From CAZCDS01 sp964497585 (GTDB lineage Bacteria; Desulfobacterota; Desulfomonilia; Desulfomonilales; Desulfomonilaceae), in assembly GCA_964497585.1 (NCBI GenBank), contig CAZCDS010000034.1:1-64000 (forward strand): a stretch of 64,000 nucleotides of DNA, written 5' to 3'. Below, in pieces: positions 37,501 to 45,278 of the stretch (the first letter of the stretch is position 1; the number at the start of each line of letters is the position of its first letter). Made by a program: the position numbers and the translations under genes. The notes beneath the pieces are model-generated. The model had not been told where the DNA came from and did not search any database. It worked only from the letters and a program-made list of their open reading frames with translations.

Positions 37501-38024
37501 CTCTCCGCGTAAGGAGCGAGCCCCCGTTGGATCGCCAACGCAGCGTGACAGGCCCGCTGAGCGTGATCCTCATGAGAGACCGGGGCACCGAATAGGGCCA
37601 TGAGTCCGTCACCCCTGAACTCATTGACGGTGCCCTCATACCGGTGGATCTCATCCATGAGAATGCGGAAGCAGCCATCCATAATCTCGTGGACGTCCTC
37701 CGGGTCGAGCCTCTCGGACATAGGGGTGAACCCGGCCACGTCCGCAAAGAGCACGGTCACGAGCTTCCGTTCACCCTCCATGGCGCTGCGGGAGGTAAGG
37801 ATCTTTTCGGCAAGGAACTTGGGTGTGTAGGAACGGGGTTGGTCGTAGTCGATGCGCGGGGCCTCCTTGGACTGGCGAAGGTCGTAACCGCATTCGCCAC
37901 AAAAACTCCTGTCGAGGGGCACAGCCGTTCTGCATTCAGGGCAGATCAACTCCAGCTTCGCGCCGCACCCTTCGCAGAATTTCACTCCTTCGCGGTTCTC
38001 AAACCGACATTTTGGGCACTGCAT
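34515..38024 (-). CDS. Cyclase-ATPase-TPR signalling protein, array copy 2
   Basis: 1169 residues with zinc ribbon, class III cyclase, ATPase (Walker A GEAGVGKS; Walker B VVFLEDVHWID) and a long TPR region. The ATPase part is of a second type shared with copy 3 (VCAHHGRNVNFLPVIDVVR), different from copies 1, 4 and 5. After about residue 730 the TPR part is unrelated by eye to the other copies except copy 3, and it ends AAPVRQIMEGANR with its own stop, not the family tail, which is found downstream as a remnant. The cyclase part contains tracts identical to copies 3 and 4. Signal sensed by the TPR part is unknown. Confidence 0.88.
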   Translation of the reverse strand: MQCPKCRFENREGVKFCEGCGAKLELICPECRTAVPLDRSFCGECGYDLRQSKEAPRIDYDQPRSYTPKFLAEKILTSRSAMEGERKLVTVLFADVAGFTPMSERLDPEDVHEIMDGCFRILMDEIHRYEGTVNEFRGDGLMALFGAPVSHEDHAQRACHAALAIQRGLAPYAERLRREYGIDFKMRIGLNSGPVVVGAIGDDLRMDYTAQGDTANLAARMESNAKPGTVLLSSQTHRLAKDFFELGPKRTIQVKGKEAPQETYELIRARDIHTRIEASVARGLTELVGRRPEMESLMAAFEKAKRGEAQIVDVIGEAGVGKSRLVYEFEKSVGSNVIFLTGVCAHHGRNVNFLPVIDVVRNAFGIQQGMTEEETGDRIQETTAENLKPMIPFYRTLLSLKVDDPRFRALNSEGRKYGTFEAVKNLLLTKSSEQPLVVFLEDVHWIDKISEDLFTFFSRCILEHPILMVAAYRPEGSPPWDHGAHYQRLSLETLSANASIRLVRNMVGGLPLDSDLEQKIVAQTGGNPFFVEEIVRELLERGDIVRTNDCYACHTPIDQLHIPDTIQGVLSARMDRLSEDLKRTMQVASVIGRDFAFRILKSIMEFGEDLRAHLTNLVGLEILYEKALYPEPEYIFKHALTQEVAYESLLKQRRREIHGRIAKAIEELYPDRLEQHYELLAHHWELSATPQRSIQYLVLAGEKSNKTQAADAAVDFFTRALNLIAKDDKMPDPGLAKRIRVGRAAPLHAMGRIEESLEDFTEAIRFARETEDERTALTCLTQIPMLIYNTTEKDRIPAFCEEGLDLARALKDRGAEARITAILTHWRYVWGFSDEFERMYQALTLAKQSGQPAALLTAGLLLAILERWRGNPGKALGHSEGIVEMLRSGFNIFLASAGAFARGLALTDVGKYDEAIRFLREWINLMERNSIYLNLGRCYNSLGWAYSEVYDFERAVSLNKKALENVSTLRTSPSLLFSALEMEGQSQVNVMENKFDMGKVDEAWDDIVRFEQVSDQPEYAFLGDRWASRLKLLKGNILLSRGNLAEAEELARRCLDTGTKRGYKKYVARAERLLGNTLIERAAHEMGETNLRSSLAKFEDVGNPKQIWTTHNSLACLYEKMNRRDLSREQWQVAASIVQSTADGLLDNDLRKAFTNAAPVRQIMEGANR
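37564..37682. repeat. 119-bp tract identical to 44781-44899 (copy 4)
   Basis: This stretch inside the cyclase domain of copy 2 is identical, base for base, to the matching stretch of copy 4, while copies 1, 3 and 5 differ at many positions there. Ten bases later (37693-37796, 104 bp) copy 2 instead becomes identical to copy 3 (41369-41472). Confidence 0.9.
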
Positions 38025-38083
38025 CGTTTTGTCTCCCCATCCCGCAACAGATTACGTTGCTTAGGATATGCGAGTGACAGTCT

Positions 38084-38146
38084 TCACAGCTCAGCCAAAA
38101 CCTCTTCCGTCTTGCCCAGCCAATAGTCCATGGTCATGTCTGGGAA
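38084..38146 (-). pseudogene. Orphan copy of the array C-terminal tail
   Basis: The minus strand reads FPDMTMDYWLGKTEEVLAEL then a stop, downstream of the stop of copy 3 and 60 bases before the ATG of copy 2. It lies out of any gene and matches the ends of copies 1 and 5, so it is the vestige of a former gene end. Confidence 0.85.
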
Positions 38147-38187
38147 CGCCCTCCCAGCCGCGGGCGCTGCATAGATCGATCAGAGTG

Positions 38188-41100
38188 TCACTGAACCTTT
38201 GATAGGATCTGTCTGATTGCGTCCGCATTGAGAAAGCCTTCCCGCAGCTCTCTGTCGGAGAGGCCATTTGCCACATTTTGAATCACCTCGGCGGCAGCAC
38301 CCCACTGCTCTCTCGCCTCGCTGGAACGTCCCAGTTGGTCGAAGGCCATCGCCAGAGAGTTATGCGCTTGCCAGAGTTGTCGGGGATTCCCAACTTCTTT
38401 CAGAATATCAATGGCGTTGTTGAGATTTTCAAAAGCAGCATCCGATTGTCCACGTCTCATGTGAACCTCACCCAGAAGCCGTGTGAAGCCTCCTTCCCTC
38501 TTCTTGGTGTTTCTTGTTTGTGTGCTTACCAGGTTTTCTCGGATGAACTTCTCTGCTCGATCAAGGTCGTTCTGACTCAGAAAGATTCTGGCCTGCAAAT
38601 AATTCATGCGGGATTCCCATTGGTGGCGGAGCATGTCATAGACTTCGCTTTCCGCTTCTTCCCTGAGATACTCTACACCATTCCAGGCTTCGTTTATCTC
38701 GCCAAGATCAAAGAGATTCTCCATGAGATTCACGTTCGCTTGGGCCACCATTTCGGCGTACAATCGACTGCCCATTGGGTTCTCCTTCTTCAGCTTCCGA
38801 GCAATCTCATCACTCCGGAAATTCATCTTCCGAGCGGTCCCGTGGTGATGGATTTCGCTGTAGCAATACCCGAGGCAGTTGTAAAGGGTGGCCAACCTAA
38901 ACAGTACGCCGTATTTCTCAGAGATGTCAATTCCTTCCCTCAGTAGTGCCATGCCATTCTCGATTTTCCCTATTTCGGCAAGAGCAACCGCTCGTGTGAA
39001 TATCAAGGCAGTCAGATTTGCAACAGAAAACATGTTTCGCAGCGCTTCCACCATGCCTTCGGTCAACTCAACACTTTTTCCCGGTCTACCAACCCATCTT
39101 TCTGTGCCTGCTCTTGCCAGACGAGCGAAGAACATTGGATGCGGCTTTCCTGACTCCATGGCTGTCCGCTCGGCGTCAAGTATCAGTTGATGGCCGGTGT
39201 TTGGCTCCCCGTACATGGCCAAACAGAAACCCATCCACGATAGTATCGTGCTCTCCAGTGACTTGTCCCCGATCTCTCGGGCCCTCACAAGCCCTGCCTG
39301 CAACAGTTGTTCGCTTTCAGTTCTGAAGGGCAAAACAGGCGCAACCATGGCGAGCTGCCTCAGGGTTTTCCGTTCGTAGTCAATCATCCCATATTGCCTG
39401 CTAAGCTCAGCCGCTTTTCTCAGATCTTTTCCGCCTTTGTCCACAGCACCGATACTTATTCTGGCCCGTCCAAGGCCTCTGTGCAGTCGTAACTCTTGTT
39501 CTGGATCCAATACAAGCCCATGTTTTTCTACTACCTGAAACGCTTTTTGGAAGAATTCGGTGGCAGCTTGGAAAGCATTGTGCTGAATGGATTTCTCGCC
39601 AGCTAGCATCAAATAGTTTACCGATTCCATTACCTTTTCACTTCTCTCGTAGTGATACGCGAGGACCTCGTAGTGCTCTTCCAGGCGACCGCCGTACAAC
39701 TCTTCTATGGCCTGGGCGATACGCCCATGGATCTCCTTCCGCCTCTGTTTCAGTAGGCTTTCGTACGCCACCTCCTGGGTCAGTGCGTGCTTGAAAATGT
39801 ACTCCAGTTCCGGATACAGGCACTTCTCATAGAGTACTTCTAGACCAACGAGATTTGTGAGGTGGGTTCGCAGTTCTTCCCCGACCTCCATGATGCTCTT
39901 GAGAATCCGAAAAGCAAAATCCCTGCCGATGACGCTCGCAACCTGCATGGTTTGTTTGAGGTCTTCGCTCAGCCTATCCATTCGGGCAGCGAGTACCCCC
40001 TGGATCGTATCGGGAATCTTCAACTGATCGATGGGCTTGTGGCAGACGTACCCGTCATTCTTCTTGACAATATCTCCGCTGTCAAGAAGCGCCCGGACGA
40101 TCTCCTCGACGAAGAACGGGTTTCCTCCAGTCTGGGCAACGATTTTCTGTTCCAGGTCCGAGTCGAGCGGCAAACCGCCGACCATGTTTCGAACGAGCCG
40201 TATAGATGCTTTGGCGCTCAGCGTCTCCAGACCGAGTCGGTGGTAATGAGCCCCGTGAGCCCACGGAGGTGAGCCTTCGGGACGGTAGGCGGAGAGCATG
40301 AGGATCGGATGATCGATAATGCATCTGGAAAAGAACGTGAAAAGATCCTCGGAAATCTTGTCAATCCAGTGAACGTCTTCCAAAAAGACCACCAAGGGCT
40401 TTTCCGCGCTGATCGCGAGAAGCAGATTCTTTACGGCTTCGAACTTGCCGTATTTGCGACCCTCGGCGTCGAGCATCTTGAATACGGGGTCATCCACCGG
40501 CAGAGAAAGAAGATTGCGATAGAAAGGTATCATTGAAGCAAGACCGTTAATCGCCTTTTGCGCAATCCGATCCTCCACCTCTTCTTCCGCCATTCCCACC
40601 ACGATTCCGAACGCAGCCCTCACTATGTCTATGACAGGCAGGAAATTGACGTTCCTCCCATACTGGACGCAGACCCCTCTAAGAAAAGTGGCTTCATCAC
40701 TGAAGGCCTTTTCGAACTCGTACACCAGTCGGCTCTTGCCGATTCCGGCTTCACCGACAACGTCAATAACTTGAGCCTCTCCTCTTTTGGCGCGTCCAAA
40801 AGCTCTGAAGAGGCTCTCAAGCGCATCATCACGGCCCACCAATTCCTTCAGACCTCTGGCGACAGATGCTTCGATGCGGGTCTCGATATCAGTCGGTCCC
40901 GCAAGTTCGTAGGCTACCTGCGGCTCTTCTTTCCCCTTTAGGTTGATCTGCCCAACCGACTTCAATTGGAAGAAATCTTTGGCAAGTGCGTACGTGTGCT
41001 CGGATACAAGCACCCCGCCGGGTCCCGCGGCGCTCTCCATTCGTGCGGCGAGATTGGCGGTGTCACCCTGCGCGGTGTAATCCATCCGCAGATCATCTCC

Positions 41101-41700
41101 AATTGCGCCGACAACGACCGGGCCTGAGTTGAGGCCGATACGCATTTTGAACTCGATTCCATACTCCCTCCGGAGTCTCTCCGCGTAGGGAGCGAGCCCC
41201 TCTTGGATCGCCAACGCAGCGTGACAGGCACGCTGCGCATGATCCTCATGAGCTATCGGGGCCCCGAAGAGCGCCATGAGACCATCGCCCCGGAATTCAT
41301 TGACCGTTCCCTCGAACCGGTGGATCTCGTCCATGAGGAGGCGAAAGCAGCCGTCCATGATCTCGTGCACGTCCTCCGGGTCGAGCCTCTCGGACATAGG
41401 GGTGAACCCGGCCACGTCCGCAAAGAGCACGGTCACGAGCTTCCGTTCACCCTCCATGGCGCTGCGGGAGGTGAGGATCTTTTCAGCGAGGAACTTGGGT
41501 GTGTAGGAACGGGGTTGGTCGTAGTCGATGCGCGGGGCTTCCTTGGACTCGCGTAAGTCATGACCGCATTCGCCGCAGAAATTCCTGTCGAGCGGGACAG
41601 CCGCTCTGCATTCAGGATAGATCAACTCCAGCCTCGCGCCGCACCCTTCGCAGAATTTCACTTTTTCTCGGTTTTCAAACCGACATTTCGGGCACTGCAT
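38188..41700 (-). CDS. Cyclase-ATPase-TPR signalling protein, array copy 3
   Basis: 1170 residues, with the same layout and ATPase type as copy 2 (Walker A GEAGIGKS, Walker B VVFLEDVHWID; SEDLFTFFSRCI). Metal Asp and GDG residues of the cyclase are present. The TPR C-terminal third ends AIRQILSKVQ after a TPR stretch (HYEVLAYHYERSEKVMESV). It is closely related to copy 2 through the ATPase but the C-terminal sensor diverges. The family tail is missing from the protein but remains downstream in non-coding DNA. Confidence 0.88.
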   Translation of the reverse strand: MQCPKCRFENREKVKFCEGCGARLELIYPECRAAVPLDRNFCGECGHDLRESKEAPRIDYDQPRSYTPKFLAEKILTSRSAMEGERKLVTVLFADVAGFTPMSERLDPEDVHEIMDGCFRLLMDEIHRFEGTVNEFRGDGLMALFGAPIAHEDHAQRACHAALAIQEGLAPYAERLRREYGIEFKMRIGLNSGPVVVGAIGDDLRMDYTAQGDTANLAARMESAAGPGGVLVSEHTYALAKDFFQLKSVGQINLKGKEEPQVAYELAGPTDIETRIEASVARGLKELVGRDDALESLFRAFGRAKRGEAQVIDVVGEAGIGKSRLVYEFEKAFSDEATFLRGVCVQYGRNVNFLPVIDIVRAAFGIVVGMAEEEVEDRIAQKAINGLASMIPFYRNLLSLPVDDPVFKMLDAEGRKYGKFEAVKNLLLAISAEKPLVVFLEDVHWIDKISEDLFTFFSRCIIDHPILMLSAYRPEGSPPWAHGAHYHRLGLETLSAKASIRLVRNMVGGLPLDSDLEQKIVAQTGGNPFFVEEIVRALLDSGDIVKKNDGYVCHKPIDQLKIPDTIQGVLAARMDRLSEDLKQTMQVASVIGRDFAFRILKSIMEVGEELRTHLTNLVGLEVLYEKCLYPELEYIFKHALTQEVAYESLLKQRRKEIHGRIAQAIEELYGGRLEEHYEVLAYHYERSEKVMESVNYLMLAGEKSIQHNAFQAATEFFQKAFQVVEKHGLVLDPEQELRLHRGLGRARISIGAVDKGGKDLRKAAELSRQYGMIDYERKTLRQLAMVAPVLPFRTESEQLLQAGLVRAREIGDKSLESTILSWMGFCLAMYGEPNTGHQLILDAERTAMESGKPHPMFFARLARAGTERWVGRPGKSVELTEGMVEALRNMFSVANLTALIFTRAVALAEIGKIENGMALLREGIDISEKYGVLFRLATLYNCLGYCYSEIHHHGTARKMNFRSDEIARKLKKENPMGSRLYAEMVAQANVNLMENLFDLGEINEAWNGVEYLREEAESEVYDMLRHQWESRMNYLQARIFLSQNDLDRAEKFIRENLVSTQTRNTKKREGGFTRLLGEVHMRRGQSDAAFENLNNAIDILKEVGNPRQLWQAHNSLAMAFDQLGRSSEAREQWGAAAEVIQNVANGLSDRELREGFLNADAIRQILSKVQ

Positions 41701-41758
41701 CGTTTTGTCTCCCCATCCCCCAACAGATCACGTTGCTTCGGAACTACAATGCCAATTG

Positions 41759-41840
41759 TCACAGCTCAGCCAAAACCTCCTGCGCCTCGCCATCCGATCA
41801 TGCATTCCCATCTCCCGGAACATGAACTCGGCTTTTTCCC
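41759..41840 (-). pseudogene. Decayed, frameshifted copy of the array C-terminal tail
   Basis: One frame reads KAEFMFREMGM, as in the family tail, and the other reads QVLAEL then stop; a small deletion or insertion in between has put the halves out of frame. It lies downstream of copy 4 and upstream of copy 3. Confidence 0.7.
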
Positions 41841-41911
41841 CATAGCGGCTACGTTCTCAGTCTTCGCATAGCGTTCGGACCAAGGAACCAATTAGTCACC
41901 GGCTGTTGAAG

Positions 41912-44900
41912 TTATTGATGCAGCTCGGTCAGTTCCAGCCGGACCTTATCTGGTTCGATGAGAGTGCCAAGACGCTTAAAGATCTCAAGAGCCTTAGTCA
42001 AATATCCCCTTGCCTCGACTACATTGCCCTGCTGCTTGTGGAGACGGCCGTAACCGGCGCAAGCCAATGCAATCTCGTTTTCCGCCTTGGTCTCTTGAAA
42101 CATGGAAATGCTCTGCTCGAAATGTTCGGCTGCCTTAGCAGGATCCGTCTTCAGGGCAATCTCGCCTAGGAGGCGGAGAGCCCAAGCCATGTAGTGCTTC
42201 ATGCCGCAGCCGCGTGCCTTTTCCATGGCTTCTTGGAGTGTCTCACGTGCTTTGTCATAGTCTCCGCCTGCCAGATAGCTATCTCCGAGTAGGACTAGAA
42301 AGATCGTTTGTGTCGGCACTGTGGGTGTAGCCTTGAGAAGCTGGACTGTGGCGGTCAGGGGCCCAATGCCCTTGTCTGCTTCGCCGCTTCTGCACAGTAC
42401 CCATGAGAGCAGTCCTTGGGACAAGAGTTTATCCGCCGGGGTGGGAGCCTTTTGGAGGGCCATTTGGCCATATTTGATTGCCTGCGCAACCTCACCTTGG
42501 TGACAATATGCGAGGGACATGCTGCAGGCTGAAAAGCTGGCCATACTATCGTCCGAGATCTCCTCAGACTCCTTCAGGGCCTTCTTGGCTACTTCTAAAG
42601 CTTCCTTCCAACAACCAAGATATGCATAGGCCCATGATGCTGCTTGCAGGGAGCGCGCATATGTGTAGAAGCCAAACTGTTGCTCTAAGTTCCTGAGGGC
42701 TTCTTCTTTTGCCTCCAAAGCGAGGTCGAAGTCGCCCTGCCAGACGTTGGTCCATGCCCGCACCATGCACGCGTAGGCACAGTCTAGAGCCTGGCCTCCA
42801 GCCTCGCACAGTTGGGCAGCCCTGGTAACGGTCTGTCGAGCCTGATCAAGATGGCCAAGCCACCACTCGCACAAGCCCAGGCGACCCAAGAAAGAGCCTT
42901 CTAAACCAACATTGTCGATCTTCTCCAACAGGGGTCGGCAAGCGGTCAGCAGTTCATAGTACTCCGGCAGCTTGAGGAGCAAGAAGAACACATACATCTG
43001 GTTCACCAACAGGGAGATACGCCTCTCCGGGTCAAGCTGTTCTTCGGGTAAGCTGTCCATGAGCTTCATGGCCTTATCAAAGTAGGCCTTCGCCTCTTCA
43101 ACAGCGTAAGCCTTTCCTGCCTTCTCGTTCGCCAGGACCAAATAATTCACCGCTTTGACTGCATTGTCACTTCGCCCGTAGTGATATGCCAGTACTTCGT
43201 AAAGCTCCTCCAACCTTTCCGAGTAGAGGGATTCGATGGCCTGACCGATCCGTTCATGGATCTCCTTTCTTCGCCTTAGCAGGAGGCTGTTGTATGCGAC
43301 CTCTTGAGTCAATGCGTGCCTGAAGATGTACTCCAGCTCCGGGAAAAGTTGTTTCTCGTAGATAAACTCCAGTCCCTGGAGATTCAAGAGATTGGATTTG
43401 AGATCTTCCTTCATCTCGGTGATGGCGTGCAAGATACGAAAGGCAAATTCTCTGCCGATCACGGAAGCAACCTGCATGATGCCCTTAACTGCTTCCTCCA
43501 GCCGGTCCATCCGAGCGGCGATTATCCCCTGAATGGTGTCCGGAACCTGAATTTCTGAGGCTTTGCGTGCCAGCACATATTGGTCACCTTCTCTCTGAAC
43601 CGAGCCATTTTCCAGCAGCGAGTGGGTCAGCTCTTCCATGTAGAGCGGGTTACCCGAAGCCTTGCTCAGGATCAGCTCCCTGAGTTCGGGCACGACCGCA
43701 CCGCCTTCCAGTATTGCCTGGACCAGTTCTGCGCTGGTTCCGGTCGAGAGCTGTCCGACACCTATTTTGGCGTAGTACGATTTGCTTCCCCATTGGTGGG
43801 TGTATTCCGGACGATACAGCAGAACCAGCATGATGCGAGACCCCGGCAGCCACCCGATCATATAGTCGAGGAATTCTTCCGTGGTCTTGTCGATCCAATG
43901 CAGGTCCTCCACGGCTATGACGACGGGACGACCTTGACTCCCTCGAATCAGGATGTCCCTGAGGGCCTCAAAGGTCTGTTCCCGCTTTTGCTTGGGTTCC
44001 AGCTTGAGGAACTCCTCGTCATCGATCTTGACCGAGAAGAGTTCCTGGATGGGGGCAAGGCATCTTTTCAGGCTCTCGTCGCTTCCGACGATGCGTTCCT
44101 TCATCCGTTGCTTGATGATTGACTCTTTCTCGCCTTCCTTTATGCCGAGATAGGTCCTCAGCGCGTCCAGGATGGGCAGGTAGGGCATGGAGCTTCCGTA
44201 ATGTAGAGATCGGCCTTCCAGATAGATATGCTCGTGTTTGGGCAGGCTGTTTCTAAATTCCAACAGTAGTCTCGATTTCCCAACCCCTGCCTCACCAATA
44301 ACACCAACCACCTGACCCTCGCCTGATGCAGCCTTATCAAATGCCTCCTTCAGGGTTTCAAGCTCCCGCCTGCGGCCGACGAATCTTGTGAGGCCCTTGG
44401 CTACTGATGCGCCGATTCTCGTGTCGACCTTGCTCGGCTTCACGACCTGATACGTATTCACGGGCTCCGCTTTGCCCTTGACCTGGGTCCCACCCAGCGA
44501 CTCGAATTCAAAGTACCCTTTGGCAAGTCTGTATGTGTGCTCGGATACGAGTACGCCCCCGGGTTCCGCGGCGCTCTCCATCCTCGCGGCGAGATTCGCG
44601 GTGTCTCCCTGCGCGGTATAGTCCATCCGCAGGTCATCTCCGATTGCGCCTACCACGACTGGACCGGAATTGAGGCCGATGCGCATCTTGAAATCGATGT
44701 CGTACTCTTTGTGGAGCTTCTCTGCGTAGGGAACGAGAGCTTTCTGAGCAGCGAGAGCCGCATGGCACGCCCGCTGAGCATGATCCTCATGAGAGACCGG
44801 GGCACCGAATAGGGCCATGAGTCCGTCACCCCTGAACTCATTGACGGTGCCCTCATACCGGTGGATCTCATCCATGAGAATGCGGAAGCAGCCATCCATT

Positions 44901-45241
44901 ATCTCGTGCACATCTTCCGGGTCGAGCCTTTCCGACATAGGAGTGAAGCCAGCCACGTCCGCAAACAGCACGGTGACGAGTTTGCGTTCACCCTCGATGG
45001 CGCTGCGGCTGGTCAGGATCTTGTCGGCAAGGAATTTTGGGGTGTACGAGCGGGGCTGCTGGTAGTCGATGGCGGGGGCTTCTTTGGGCTTGCGGAGATC
45101 GTGACCGCAGTCACCGCAGAAATCGTCTTCCAAGAAAGCCTCAGCGCCACATTGGGGACAGATCTTGCTAAGTTTTGCCCCACATTTGCGGCAGAACTTC
45201 TTGGTCTCAGGGTTTTCGGTTTGACATTTGGGACATTCCAT
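41912..45241 (-). CDS. Cyclase-ATPase-TPR signalling protein, array copy 4
   Basis: 1109 residues. The zinc ribbon (CPKCQTENPETKKFCRKCGA) is of the copy 5 type. Class III cyclase, ATPase (GEAGVGKS; VVIAVEDLHWID) and TPR region follow; the ATPase is like copies 1 and 5. The C-terminal third contains many TPR motifs (ALEVAKKALKESEEISDD) and ends VRLELTELHQ, not the family tail. The cyclase domain contains a tract identical to copy 2. Start ATG with GGAG close upstream; it begins 37 bp after copy 5. Confidence 0.88.
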   Translation of the reverse strand: MECPKCQTENPETKKFCRKCGAKLSKICPQCGAEAFLEDDFCGDCGHDLRKPKEAPAIDYQQPRSYTPKFLADKILTSRSAIEGERKLVTVLFADVAGFTPMSERLDPEDVHEIMDGCFRILMDEIHRYEGTVNEFRGDGLMALFGAPVSHEDHAQRACHAALAAQKALVPYAEKLHKEYDIDFKMRIGLNSGPVVVGAIGDDLRMDYTAQGDTANLAARMESAAEPGGVLVSEHTYRLAKGYFEFESLGGTQVKGKAEPVNTYQVVKPSKVDTRIGASVAKGLTRFVGRRRELETLKEAFDKAASGEGQVVGVIGEAGVGKSRLLLEFRNSLPKHEHIYLEGRSLHYGSSMPYLPILDALRTYLGIKEGEKESIIKQRMKERIVGSDESLKRCLAPIQELFSVKIDDEEFLKLEPKQKREQTFEALRDILIRGSQGRPVVIAVEDLHWIDKTTEEFLDYMIGWLPGSRIMLVLLYRPEYTHQWGSKSYYAKIGVGQLSTGTSAELVQAILEGGAVVPELRELILSKASGNPLYMEELTHSLLENGSVQREGDQYVLARKASEIQVPDTIQGIIAARMDRLEEAVKGIMQVASVIGREFAFRILHAITEMKEDLKSNLLNLQGLEFIYEKQLFPELEYIFRHALTQEVAYNSLLLRRRKEIHERIGQAIESLYSERLEELYEVLAYHYGRSDNAVKAVNYLVLANEKAGKAYAVEEAKAYFDKAMKLMDSLPEEQLDPERRISLLVNQMYVFFLLLKLPEYYELLTACRPLLEKIDNVGLEGSFLGRLGLCEWWLGHLDQARQTVTRAAQLCEAGGQALDCAYACMVRAWTNVWQGDFDLALEAKEEALRNLEQQFGFYTYARSLQAASWAYAYLGCWKEALEVAKKALKESEEISDDSMASFSACSMSLAYCHQGEVAQAIKYGQMALQKAPTPADKLLSQGLLSWVLCRSGEADKGIGPLTATVQLLKATPTVPTQTIFLVLLGDSYLAGGDYDKARETLQEAMEKARGCGMKHYMAWALRLLGEIALKTDPAKAAEHFEQSISMFQETKAENEIALACAGYGRLHKQQGNVVEARGYLTKALEIFKRLGTLIEPDKVRLELTELHQ
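44781..44899. repeat. 119-bp tract identical to 37564-37682 (copy 2)
   Basis: Upstream of this tract the copy 4 sequence follows copy 5 closely (shared GAGAGCTTTCTGAGCAGCG), and within it copy 4 matches copy 2 exactly. The switch marks a gene conversion boundary near 44781. Confidence 0.9.
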
Positions 45242-45278
45242 AGCTCCCCCCTTTTGAATGAGCGGCGGGGCTATTCCT

